A stretch of DNA of 19,601 nucleotides from positions 1 to 19,601 of the forward strand of contig JAERML010000005.1 of the NCBI GenBank assembly GCA_016844425.1, read 5' to 3'. The notes beneath the pieces were generated by a model that was given only the letters and a program-made list of their open reading frames with translations, ran no database searches and was not told the origin of the DNA. The translations under genes were made by a program, and so were the position numbers. Positions within the stretch are counted from its first letter, which is position 1. Each line of letters opens with the position of its first letter. The stretch comes from Bacteroidota bacterium (GTDB lineage Bacteria; Bacteroidota; UBA10030; UBA6906). Positions 8,940 through 16,293 of this stretch are shown one piece after another.

Positions 8940-8963
8940 AGGGAAAACGTCTCCGAGAGTCAA
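8935..8963 (-). promoter_or_regulatory. Sigma70-type promoter for the histidine kinase gene
   Basis: On the minus strand, TTGACT (8963-8958) and TATTAT (8940-8935) are separated by exactly 17 bases. Both hexamers are one base off consensus. Transcription would start near 8928 and run leftward into the histidine kinase gene. The -10 overlaps the -10 of the plus-strand promoter for the ABC exporter. Confidence 0.7.
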
Positions 8964-8995
8964 GAATCCACGCACGAGGAACCAACCGAATCTCC

Positions 8996-9934
8996 ATGTC
9001 GACCGAAGTTATTTTGCAGACATATCATCTCAGCAAGCGTTACAAGAACCGTTGGGCGGTGAAGGACGTGAACCTGTGCGTCCATCGCGGCGATGTGTTC
9101 GGGTTCCTCGGCCCCAACGGTGCCGGCAAAAGCACGCTGATACGGATGCTTCTCTCGCTTATCACTCCAACAGAAGGACATGTTGAATTGTTCGGCAGTC
9201 GCCTCCGCGGCCATCGTCGTGCTGTTCTCTCTCGTGTCGGTGGACTCGTGGAGCGGGCGGACTTCTATCTCTATCTCTCTGCAAGGCGAAATCTGGAGAT
9301 CGTGGCATCAATGAGGGGGGATGTGCCCCACCATGCGATTGACGAAGTACTTGAGATTGTGAGTCTCGCAGATCGGGGCGGGGATCGCGTGAAAACCTAT
9401 TCCCACGGAATGAAACAGCGGCTTGGTATCGCTCAGGCACTGCTCGGGGACCCGGAGTTCATCATCCTTGACGAGCCAACCACCGGGCTCGACCCGCAAG
9501 GAATCAAAGAGGTTCGGGAACTCGTTCGGAAACTCTCCACCGAGCGCGGCATCACTATCTTCCTTTCCTCTCATCTCCTTAGCGAAATCGAACAGACAGC
9601 ATCTAGCATGGCCATCATCAATGCAGGCACTCTTGTCGTTCAGGGGAGAGTGGAGGAGTTGCTCACGTCAGGTGAGAATATCGTGCGGGTGGATGCATGG
9701 CCTCCCGAGATGGCAAAAAAGGTGATTGACCGGCAGCCATACGTCCTGGGTATTTCCGCATCCAACGGCACATTTACGGTGAAGATGCCGTTGGAAAAAG
9801 CTGCCTCTCTGAACGCGGCACTGGTTCACGCAGGCGTCGAGGTCCACTCGCTTATCCCACGCCGAAACCTTGAAGAGTATTTTCTCTCTATCACCGAAGG
9901 GGCGTCCGACACTCCTCCAGGGCGAAAACCCTGA
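8996..9934 (+). CDS. ABC transporter ATP-binding protein (ABC-2/BcrA-Nat type exporter)
   Basis: A 312-residue nucleotide-binding subunit. Walker A is GPNGAGKST near residue 40, the signature is YSHGMKQRLG, Walker B and D loop are IILDEPTTGLDPQG, and the H-loop region reads FLSSHLLSEIE. The Q-loop position carries Glu (VGGLVERADFY), usual in this exporter subfamily. A C-terminal extension of about 80 residues is typical of the CcmA/BcrA-like group. It drives the permease encoded immediately downstream; the stop and the permease ATG share one base (TGATG). The substrate cannot be read from sequence. Candidates in the family include antibiotics, lipids and sodium ions. Confidence 0.93.
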   Translation: MSTEVILQTYHLSKRYKNRWAVKDVNLCVHRGDVFGFLGPNGAGKSTLIRMLLSLITPTEGHVELFGSRLRGHRRAVLSRVGGLVERADFYLYLSARRNLEIVASMRGDVPHHAIDEVLEIVSLADRGGDRVKTYSHGMKQRLGIAQALLGDPEFIILDEPTTGLDPQGIKEVRELVRKLSTERGITIFLSSHLLSEIEQTASSMAIINAGTLVVQGRVEELLTSGENIVRVDAWPPEMAKKVIDRQPYVLGISASNGTFTVKMPLEKAASLNAALVHAGVEVHSLIPRRNLEEYFLSITEGASDTPPGRKP

Positions 9935-10818
9935 TGCAACCCGCCGTTGGCTTTCTTCATACACACCCGATCAATCCTTCAATGCTCTCGATACTAAAGA
10001 ACGAATTGCTCAAGACCTATTTCAAATGGCGGACCTACATCGGTTTCATCGCCATTCTCATCCTGGTCCCTTTGGTGGAAATAGCCTTGAAACTGGAAGG
10101 GGGCTCGATGATCAAGGGGATAACCCGGAGTCTGGAGAAGGACTTCTTTTTTGTCGGAAATCTTTTCAACGGGTACTTTGTCACACAGCTGATCATGAAC
10201 AGCCTCTGGGTACACATCCCCTTTCTTATCAGTCTTGTTGCGGGAGACCAACTCGCAGGTGAAGCGACCGGGGGGACATTCCGACTCATCCTCATCCGGC
10301 CTGTTTCGCGCACGCGGATCCTTCTTGCCAAATACCTTACCACACTTTTTTATGCTTTCTCTCTCGTGGCGTTTCTGGCGACCCTCAGTCTCGGTCTCGG
10401 CGTAGCGATGTTTGGCGTGGGCGATCTGCTTGTCCCGGGGAGGGAGTTGGCGATCATCTCCCAGCATGAAGCGCTTGGTCGGATGTGCCTTGCCTTTGGC
10501 CTTGCAATCTGGAGCATGTGGTGCGTAGCGTCGCTGGCATTTCTATTCTCGTCGTTTGTTGAGAACGCGATCGGCCCCATCATCGGGACAATGACGGTGA
10601 TGGTTGTCTTCCTCGTTATCTCCAATATGCCGACATCGTTCTTTGTCCCGGTGAAGCCTTACTTGTTTACCACCTATCTCAATGTTTGGCAGAAAGCACT
10701 GGAAGCATCGATTCCCTGGGAGACGATCCTCCATCATGTGGCGATCCTCGGATGCTTCAGCGTTGGATTTTATGTGGCAACTTGGTATATTTTCGTCAAC
10801 AAAGACATCGTCAGTTGA
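9934..10818 (+). CDS. ABC-2 type transporter permease
   Basis: A membrane protein of 294 residues from the coupled ATG at 9934, or 278 from the in-frame ATG at 9982 (MLSILKNELLKTYFKWRTYIGF). The latter resembles the usual N-terminus of the family, a short cytosolic Lys-rich segment before the first membrane helix, so the first 16 residues may not be translated. About six hydrophobic helices follow, with the conserved cytosolic stretch between helices 2 and 3 reading GDQLAGEATGGTFRLILIRPVSR, a hallmark of ABC-2 permeases. It forms the exporter with the upstream ATPase through translational coupling. Substrate unknown. Confidence 0.88.
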   Translation: MQPAVGFLHTHPINPSMLSILKNELLKTYFKWRTYIGFIAILILVPLVEIALKLEGGSMIKGITRSLEKDFFFVGNLFNGYFVTQLIMNSLWVHIPFLISLVAGDQLAGEATGGTFRLILIRPVSRTRILLAKYLTTLFYAFSLVAFLATLSLGLGVAMFGVGDLLVPGRELAIISQHEALGRMCLAFGLAIWSMWCVASLAFLFSSFVENAIGPIIGTMTVMVVFLVISNMPTSFFVPVKPYLFTTYLNVWQKALEASIPWETILHHVAILGCFSVGFYVATWYIFVNKDIVS

Positions 10819-10924
10819 TTCTTGTTGCATTCCTCATAGTTCGACATAGCGTCGAGGTCTCCTGCCGCTACAGCGGCACAGACATTTCCCCGATCTCCTG
10901 AATTTGCTGCGAAAGGAAACCTCC

Positions 10925-12100
10925 ATGGATCTGACACGCATTCAACAGGCTCTCCGCGAACGGAAACTGGGTGGATGGCTTCTCTGCGATTTCCACAACC
11001 GGGACCATCTCTCGCTCCGTGTCCTTGGACTCGACCCGAACAAACTGACAAGCCGTCGGTGGTTCTACTTCATCCCTGCAAAAGGGGAACCGCGAAAGCT
11101 GGTGCACAGTGTTGAGAAGTTCAAGCTCGAGTCTCTCCCCGGTTCGAAGACCGTTTACCTGCCATGGGAGCAGTTGCACGCATCGCTCAAGAAGATCCTC
11201 GGCAGCCCGAAAAAGATTGCGATGCAGTATTCACCGAAGAACAACATCCCGTATGTCTCCATGGTGGATGCGGGAATCGTGGAACTGGTGAGAAGTTTCG
11301 GCCACAAGGTGGTGTCCTCTGCTGACCTCGTGCAACTTTTCGAGGCGTTGATCGGTGAAGAAGGGTATCGTTTGCACAAGGAGGCGGGCATCATTGTCGA
11401 TAAGATACGGGCTGAGGCGTTTGGACAGATTCGCAGCGCGGTTGCATCGAACAACGGGATGACGGAATACGACGTCCAGCAATTCATCATGCGGCGGTTC
11501 AAGGAAGAGGGGCTGGTGACTGCTGATCCGCCGATCGTCGGGACAAACGACCATCCGGCTGACCCGCATTTCGAATCGACACCACAGAATGCGCGACCCT
11601 TTAAGCACGGGGACACAGTTCTCATCGACCTCTGGGCAAAGAAGAATGTCCCGGGCGGGATCTACTATGATATCACGTGGGTCGGCTATATCGGCAGCGA
11701 GCCCGCAAGCAGGTACCGGGAGATCTTTGCGACAGTGAAAAACGCACGCAACGCTGCCATCCAGTTTGTAACCGAGAAATTCGCAAAGGGACGACCATGC
11801 TACGGCTGGCAGGTGGATGATGCGTGTCGCGCCGTAGTAAAGAAGGCTGGCTACGCCAAGTACTTTGTCCACCGAACGGGACATTCCATCGGCGAAGAGG
11901 TACACGGGAATGGGGTGAACATTGACAACCTCGAGACCAAGGACGATCGTCAGATCATGCCCGGCAGTTGCTTCTCGATCGAACCGGGGATTTATCTTGA
12001 AGGGGAGATGGCAGTCCGGAGCGAGGTGAATATCTTTGTCCGCCACGATGGGGTTCCGGAGGTGACGGGTGAGATGCAGGAAGAATTAGTGAAGATCTGA
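10925..12100 (+). CDS. M24 family metallopeptidase (Xaa-Pro aminopeptidase/prolidase-like)
   Basis: A 391-residue cytosolic peptidase with an N-terminal creatinase-like domain (about 1-150) and a C-terminal pita-bread catalytic domain. The five metal ligands of the M24 family are visible in order: Asp in VLIDLWAKK, Asp in YYDITW, His in HRTGHSIGEEVHG, Glu in FSIEPGIYL and Glu in VRSEVNIFV. The ATG at 10925 is preceded by AAAGGAAA about seven bases upstream; an in-frame ATG seven codons earlier lacks this. Expected to remove N-terminal residues before proline, or cleave Xaa-Pro dipeptides. Its neighbour is a peptide-transporter-like gene, which suggests peptide use, but the 91-bp gap leaves cotranscription open. 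Confidence 0.92.
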   Translation: MDLTRIQQALRERKLGGWLLCDFHNRDHLSLRVLGLDPNKLTSRRWFYFIPAKGEPRKLVHSVEKFKLESLPGSKTVYLPWEQLHASLKKILGSPKKIAMQYSPKNNIPYVSMVDAGIVELVRSFGHKVVSSADLVQLFEALIGEEGYRLHKEAGIIVDKIRAEAFGQIRSAVASNNGMTEYDVQQFIMRRFKEEGLVTADPPIVGTNDHPADPHFESTPQNARPFKHGDTVLIDLWAKKNVPGGIYYDITWVGYIGSEPASRYREIFATVKNARNAAIQFVTEKFAKGRPCYGWQVDDACRAVVKKAGYAKYFVHRTGHSIGEEVHGNGVNIDNLETKDDRQIMPGSCFSIEPGIYLEGEMAVRSEVNIFVRHDGVPEVTGEMQEELVKI

Positions 12101-12191
12101 CACGATGGCAAGCAGAGAATGTGTTTCTTCAACCATTCTTTGCCCCGCAAGCTGACATCATTCCCTTACACACTCATCCGAAGGAGCCTTC

Positions 12192-13466
12192 GTGAGCATT
12201 TCCGAACGTCTGCACGAAATCCGGACCGGGTTTGTCCGGACGTTTTGGGTCGCCAACATTCTCGAGCTGTTCGAGCGGTTCGCGTTCTACGGCACCAAGG
12301 CGATTCTTGCCGTATACCTGGCGAACAAGATCGGCCTCGGTGTTGAAACTGCCGGATCGCTTGTTGGCCTTTTCTCCGGGGTAATCTTTTCGCTCCCTAT
12401 TCTGGCCGGCGTGTTTGTGGATAGGTTCGGGTTCAGGAAATCCCTTGCGGCATGTTTCGCATTCTTCACCATCGGCTATTTCCTGATCGGCATTGCGGGG
12501 CTCGATGCCGGGCAGGACATTGTGAATATCTTTGGCAAGGTTCCCTATGTAACCACGGTGTTGTTGCTTACGGCCATTGGCGGATCGCTGATCAAGCCGT
12601 GTATTGTGGGGACGGTTGCCAAGACTTCCCGGCCCGACGTGAAGTCCCTGGGTTTTTCCATCTATTACACACTTGTCAATCTCGGCGGCGCCATCGGGCC
12701 GATCCTTGCACTGCAAGTCCGGGAGAACCTCGGGATCGAGTTCGTCCTGATCATGTCTTCACTGACGTCGCTCGCGTTGGTGCTCGGGACACTCATCTTT
12801 TTCAAGGAGCCGGAAGCGCACGATGGAGAAGTGAAATCAACCAAAACCTTTAACCAGGTATTCAGCGACATGCTTCTTGTGTTCCGTAACGGCCGGTTCA
12901 TCAGCTTCCTGGTGATCTTCTCCGGGTTCTGGATCATGTTCTGGCAGATCTTCTATTCGTTCCCCTTCTACATTACCGAGGTCCTAAAGTTCGAGCAATT
13001 CGAGTTGCTGGAAACGGTGGACGCGTGGACGATTATTATTGTGAGTGTGCCTGTGACCGCGCTGGTGAAGAAGTGGAGTCCGATCACGGCAATGTCTCTC
13101 GGCTTTCTGATTGCAAGTTGCTCGTGGCTTCTGATTGCATCGTCCCCTACTGTCACGATGGCGATCGTTGCCATGGCACTCTTTGCGATTGGTGAAGCAA
13201 CACAAGCTCCCCGGTTCTATGAGTACGTGAGTGCCCTTGCCCCGAAAGACCAGGTCGGGACGTTCATGGGCTTTGCCTTCCTGCCCGTGGCTATCGGTTC
13301 GTTTGTTGCCGGACCTCTCTCGGGATGGTTGGTACAGACCTACATTCGTGATACATTCAACCCGGCCATGATGTGGTACATCCTCGCCGCGATCGGGTTC
13401 GGGTCGACCGCGCTGATGGTGTTGTACAATACCATGGTCGCAAAGAAGATCACATCGGCCGGATAA
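12192..13466 (+). CDS. POT/PTR2-like MFS transporter, possible peptide:proton symporter
   Basis: A 424-residue membrane protein with about 12 hydrophobic helices. The first helix carries ELFERFAFYG, close to the ExxERFxYY proton-coupling motif of POT family oligopeptide transporters. The loop GVFVDRFGFRKS matches the MFS motif A between helices 2 and 3. It is shorter than the roughly 480-500 residues and 14 helices of typical bacterial POT proteins, so the substrate may differ. Start is GTG at 12192 with AAGGAG (12181-12186) five bases upstream, which fixes it. The LolA-like gene follows after 14 bp and is likely cotranscribed. Confidence 0.85.
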   Translation: MSISERLHEIRTGFVRTFWVANILELFERFAFYGTKAILAVYLANKIGLGVETAGSLVGLFSGVIFSLPILAGVFVDRFGFRKSLAACFAFFTIGYFLIGIAGLDAGQDIVNIFGKVPYVTTVLLLTAIGGSLIKPCIVGTVAKTSRPDVKSLGFSIYYTLVNLGGAIGPILALQVRENLGIEFVLIMSSLTSLALVLGTLIFFKEPEAHDGEVKSTKTFNQVFSDMLLVFRNGRFISFLVIFSGFWIMFWQIFYSFPFYITEVLKFEQFELLETVDAWTIIIVSVPVTALVKKWSPITAMSLGFLIASCSWLLIASSPTVTMAIVAMALFAIGEATQAPRFYEYVSALAPKDQVGTFMGFAFLPVAIGSFVAGPLSGWLVQTYIRDTFNPAMMWYILAAIGFGSTALMVLYNTMVAKKITSAG

Positions 13467-13480
13467 TTCTTCTGTTTGCC

Positions 13481-14176
13481 ATGACACACGCATCATCCAT
13501 TGTCCTGCTAGTGGCGCTACTTTCGGCTCCCGAGGGGAAACCGACCGGGGAGGAGACGCTCCAGAAGGTCGTCGAGCGATTCTCTGCGATCCGTGACTAC
13601 ACGGTGACACTGAATATCGTTGCTGCCATCGAGCGGCTGAGCGTCCCTCCCATGCAAATGACGTTGTACTACAAGCAGCCGGACCGCTTTCATTTCGACT
13701 CCGATGGTTTCGCACTCCTCCCGCGCGATGGTATGGCGCTCAACCCGGCAAGATTCCTTTCCCGTTATACGGTGATTGCATCCGGCAATGATTCAGTGAA
13801 CGGAAAACGTTGCACGCGCCTGACTCTCCAGCCGAATACCGAAAAGGACAAACTCAGGATTGTTTTTCTCTCCATCGATCCCGACCGGTCCACTATTGAA
13901 CAGATCGCTGCCCCGCTGTTTGATGGACGGACGATGACCGCGGTGTTTCAGCACCAGCAGCAAAGCGGACACTGGATGCCATCGCGGACTACCGTCACGT
14001 TCGCATCGACCGAAGAGGATACGACCGAGACCTCGCCGTACGATCAAACCTCCCCCGTGCAAACGCCTCGTCTCCCACGCACGGGCACGATTTCTATCCA
14101 GTATTCCGGCTACAGAATCAACACCGGCCTTGCGGATGACGTGTTTGAAAAGAACAACCAACCCCCGAAGGAATGA
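13481..14176 (+). CDS. Secreted LolA-like fold protein
   Basis: A 231-residue protein. From the ATG at 13481 it begins with a signal peptide (hydrophobic SIVLLVALLSA), then ETLQKVVERFSAIRDYTVTL, the opening helix and strand typical of the LolA/outer-membrane lipoprotein-sorting superfamily. Next come alternating strands including MTLYYKQPDRFHFDSDGFALLPRDG, a hallmark pattern of these proteins. The predicted site is the periplasm, where such folds bind lipids or lipoproteins. It is not clearly LolA itself and I cannot name the ligand. It follows the transporter gene by 14 bp. The C-terminal 30 residues are rich in Thr and Pro before a final strand. Confidence 0.75.
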   Translation: MTHASSIVLLVALLSAPEGKPTGEETLQKVVERFSAIRDYTVTLNIVAAIERLSVPPMQMTLYYKQPDRFHFDSDGFALLPRDGMALNPARFLSRYTVIASGNDSVNGKRCTRLTLQPNTEKDKLRIVFLSIDPDRSTIEQIAAPLFDGRTMTAVFQHQQQSGHWMPSRTTVTFASTEEDTTETSPYDQTSPVQTPRLPRTGTISIQYSGYRINTGLADDVFEKNNQPPKE

Positions 14177-14411
14177 AGCGATCCTTGAGCCTGAATTCCG
14201 TTCCACGTTTGCAGCGTGCCTACTCAGTTTGCTCGTCCCAATTCTCCCGGCGGTAGCTCAATCCTCACGTGTCGATTCCCGGTTCCATTTCATTCAGCAA
14301 CAGGCACTTAGGCGGGATGAGGCAGATAAGTCTGTGGCTGCTACAGTTTGTTTTGTTACCACGCCTTCGATGGAGGAACTGAACGTCAGGAAAATGGTTC
14401 TCTTGAAGTAG
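14177..14411 (+). pseudogene. Possible remnant of a secreted-protein gene
   Basis: This 421-bp gap (14177-14597) has no intact gene, but the first part looks like decayed coding sequence. An ATG at 14173 overlapping the previous stop opens a 28-codon frame beginning MKRSLSL that soon stops. A different frame then reads a signal-peptide-like segment, FAACLLSLLVPILPAVAQSS (about 14208-14267), and stays open to the stop at 14409-14411 with a plausible soluble start DSRFHFIQQQALRRDEADK. A single frame change near 14190 would join start and signal peptide. I do not recognise the family. Chance is possible. Confidence 0.3.
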
Positions 14412-14477
14412 ATCCAGCCCCGCCCCTCCTTTCCCTTCCGTTGGCGCAACTACGTCCGCAATCGCAGAAACCACCTC

Positions 14478-14521
14478 CTTCTGTCGATAGTTCATTCCCC
14501 AGACATGCAGAAGTTTTTTTC
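14478..14521 (+). terminator. Weak possible terminator upstream of the iron operon
   Basis: CTTCTG (14478-14483) can pair with CAGAAG (14508-14513), followed directly by seven T. The stem is only 6 bp with a 24-base loop, so the structure is marginal; the T run is the main support. It would separate the upstream genes from the iron operon promoter just downstream. Confidence 0.25.
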
Positions 14522-14529
14522 TTACCCCC

Positions 14530-14557
14530 TTGACTTTGTATTAGATATATGTAAATT
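14530..14557 (+). promoter_or_regulatory. Promoter of the iron-uptake operon
   Basis: TTGACT at 14530-14535 and TAAATT at 14552-14557 are separated by 16 bases in an AT-rich stretch that stands out from its GC-rich surroundings. The predicted transcription start falls inside the palindrome that follows, so a bound repressor would block it. Confidence 0.55.
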
Positions 14558-14561
14558 ATGA

Positions 14562-14577
14562 TTTAGGTATACCTAAA
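14562..14577. promoter_or_regulatory. DtxR/IdeR/MntR-type operator, perfect 16-bp palindrome
   Basis: TTTAGGTATACCTAAA is perfectly self-complementary over 16 bases and closely resembles the metal-box operators bound by DtxR-family repressors (TTAGG...CCTAA half sites). It sits just downstream of the -10 element and 20 bp before the start codon of a DtxR-family regulator, so autoregulation and metal-dependent control of the whole feo operon are the natural reading. Confidence 0.8.
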
Positions 14578-14597
14578 CAATATTACCCTTTGCGCAT

Positions 14598-15257
14598 ATG
14601 CCGATGTTAAACAGAAGCACCGAAGACTACATAAAGAACATATACAAGTTGCAGCGTGAGGGGGAGAAAGTCACTACCTCCGCCCTGGCAATGAACCTCC
14701 AACTTTCCGATCCCTCCGTTACGGATATGATCAAGAAGCTATCAGAGAGGGGGGTTGTCCGTTACGCGCCGTATCGTGGCGTTGAGCTGACTGCCAGTGG
14801 AAGGCTGATGGCCATAAAGATTGTCCGTCGACACAGACTGTGGGAAATGTATCTGATGAAATTCCTTGGCTTCTCATGGGACAAGGTTCACGACGAAGCC
14901 GAGAGACTTGAGCATGTGACCTCCGAGGAAATGGAGCAGAAGCTGGACGAGGCGTTGGGGTTTCCCGCCGTCGATCCACACGGAGACCCGATTCCTGATG
15001 CGACGGGCGGCTTGGAACACACGGCATACACAGCGCTGCACGAATTCGGTGTAGGTGACGTGGTAAAAGTGCTGCGCGTAAGTGATGATGACTCACAGAT
15101 CCTCCAACACGCCACCAAGCTTGGCCTCAGTCTGAACAAGAAGCTGACGGTGCGAGAGAAAATGAATTTCGATGGGTCAATGGTGGTGAAAGTGGGGGGT
15201 AAGGACCAGTTTATCAGCAAAAAGGTGGCTGGGTCAATCTTTGTCGAACTCGCATAA
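14598..15257 (+). CDS. DtxR-family metal-dependent transcriptional repressor
   Basis: A 219-residue, three-domain regulator. The winged helix occupies about 1-65 (TEDYIKNIYKLQREGEKVTT then SDPSVTDMIKKLSERG, the recognition helix). The metal-binding dimerization domain spans about 70-140 with HRLWEMYL, EAERLEHVTSEEME and DPHGDPIP. An SH3/FeoA-like domain covers about 150-219. With bound Fe2+ or Mn2+ such proteins dimerize and repress. Its own promoter carries a perfect DtxR-type palindrome at 14562-14577. The FeoA and FeoB genes downstream favour iron as the effector. The ATG at 14598 is used; a second in-frame ATG lies two codons later, and no clear Shine-Dalgarno sequence is seen. Confidence 0.93.
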   Translation: MPMLNRSTEDYIKNIYKLQREGEKVTTSALAMNLQLSDPSVTDMIKKLSERGVVRYAPYRGVELTASGRLMAIKIVRRHRLWEMYLMKFLGFSWDKVHDEAERLEHVTSEEMEQKLDEALGFPAVDPHGDPIPDATGGLEHTAYTALHEFGVGDVVKVLRVSDDDSQILQHATKLGLSLNKKLTVREKMNFDGSMVVKVGGKDQFISKKVAGSIFVELA

Positions 15258-15277
15258 ACTCTCAAAGAGATACGTAG

Positions 15278-15643
15278 ATGGATGGTATGATTAATCCTAT
15301 GGCTGCATTGTTGGTTGCTGTTGCGGGGTTGGGACTGCTCGGCATTGTGCTGTGGCCGAAGCGTGGCCTTGTCGCCCGCTGGCAACGTGCGCGACTCAAC
15401 ACGAAGCGCGTCCTCATTGAAGATGCATTGAAACATTTGTATGACTGCGAGTATCGGAAGCTCATCTGTACGCGGCAGAGTATCGCGGGTGCCCTGGGGA
15501 TATCCGGAGACGATGCAGCGGCAGTGCTGCTGAAGTTGGAAACCCACGGCTTGCTGAAGGCGCAGGGTGACGGTTTTCAACTGACGGAGGCATCAGGGTG
15601 CATCGCCTGTGGGAGCGGTACCTCGCCGATGAGACGGGCGTGA
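15278..15643 (+). CDS. Membrane-anchored DtxR-like winged-helix protein, N-terminal part of a broken gene
   Basis: A 121-residue frame starting 20 bp after the repressor gene. One N-terminal membrane helix (AALLVAVAGLGLLGIVLW) is followed by a basic segment and a DtxR-like winged helix (IEDALKHLYDCEYRK, then SIAGALGISGDDAAAVLLKLETHGLL). It matches its neighbour's winged helix up to LTEASG at 15598; the rest of the frame (CIACGSGTSPMRRA) looks like out-of-frame sequence. The dimerization domain continues in another frame from HRLWERY at 15601. Relative to the paralogue, 10 residues (30 bases) between SG and HRLW are replaced by 2 bases, fitting a 28-bp deletion. The full-length ancestor would be a membrane-tethered regulator. 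Whether this half is functional is unknown. Confidence 0.7.
   Translation: MDGMINPMAALLVAVAGLGLLGIVLWPKRGLVARWQRARLNTKRVLIEDALKHLYDCEYRKLICTRQSIAGALGISGDDAAAVLLKLETHGLLKAQGDGFQLTEASGCIACGSGTSPMRRA
15586..15600 (+). promoter_or_regulatory. Internal ribosome-binding site and GTG at the gene break
   Basis: GGAGG at 15586-15590 is seven bases upstream of GTG at 15598, inside the end of the preceding frame. It gives the second fragment a credible independent or coupled start exactly where the reading frame was lost. Confidence 0.5.
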
Positions 15644-16293
15644 AAGAAACCGAGTGGCATGCGGAAGCGGAACGGACCGAGCACATGATGACACTCGACC
15701 AGGCAGATGCCCTCTCCGCACAGATGGGCAATCCTCGCTTTGATCCCCATGGGGATCCCATCCCGACCACCAGCGGCGACCTTCCGACTCCACGCGGGTA
15801 TTCATTGACGCAACTTCCTTCCGGAGAACGTGGACAGATTGTTCACATCGAAGATGAGCCCAATGCCGTCTATGCGCAGTTGGTAGCACAGGGATTGTAT
15901 CCTGGCGTCAAGATCAGGGTGCTTGATAAGGGAGATGATAAGATCCGGTTCGAGGCTGATGGAGCCGAGAATGTTCTGGCGCCCGTTGTCGCGGCAAATG
16001 TTACCGTTGTTCCCTTGCCGGCGGAAGCGCCGATTGAGGCCCCCCACGAATCACTCGTGGCATTGAATCCCGGCGAATCCGGGCGTGTTACCGGGATCTC
16101 CCGCGCGTGTCGGGGGCAGCAACGGAGACGCCTCATGGACCTCGGGATAATTCCGGGAACGTTAGTCACCGCAGAGATGCGAAGTGCCAGTGGTGACCCG
16201 ACCGCGTACGTAATCAGAGGCGCAACGATAGCGTTGAGGAACGCGCAAGCCCGGATGGTACACATCCAACGTGAAAAGGAGACTGTTCAATGA
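15598..16293 (+). CDS. DtxR-like dimerization domain with two FeoA/SH3-like domains, C-terminal part of a broken gene
   Basis: A 231-residue frame overlapping the previous one by 46 bases. It opens with a DtxR metal-binding/dimerization domain (HRLWERYLADETG, WHAEAERTEHMM, NPRFDPHGDPIP), then two FeoA-type SH3-like domains. The first is about residues 65-140 (LTQLPSGERGQIVHIEDE, GLYPGVKIRVL) and the second about 150-231 (ALNPGESGRVTGISRACRGQQRRRLMDLGIIPGT, then YVIRGATIALR). The second is a typical FeoA, the small cytosolic partner of FeoB. It ends in a 4-bp ATGA overlap with the FeoB GTPase gene. The GTG at 15598 has a good Shine-Dalgarno sequence, so a FeoA-like product could still be made although the link to the membrane and DNA-binding domain is lost. 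Confidence 0.75.
   Translation: MHRLWERYLADETGVKETEWHAEAERTEHMMTLDQADALSAQMGNPRFDPHGDPIPTTSGDLPTPRGYSLTQLPSGERGQIVHIEDEPNAVYAQLVAQGLYPGVKIRVLDKGDDKIRFEADGAENVLAPVVAANVTVVPLPAEAPIEAPHESLVALNPGESGRVTGISRACRGQQRRRLMDLGIIPGTLVTAEMRSASGDPTAYVIRGATIALRNAQARMVHIQREKETVQ

Noticed and set aside
10864..10880. Short hairpin gccgct/agcggc after the ABC permease gene
   Set aside because: Loop of only two bases and no following T run, so not a credible terminator.
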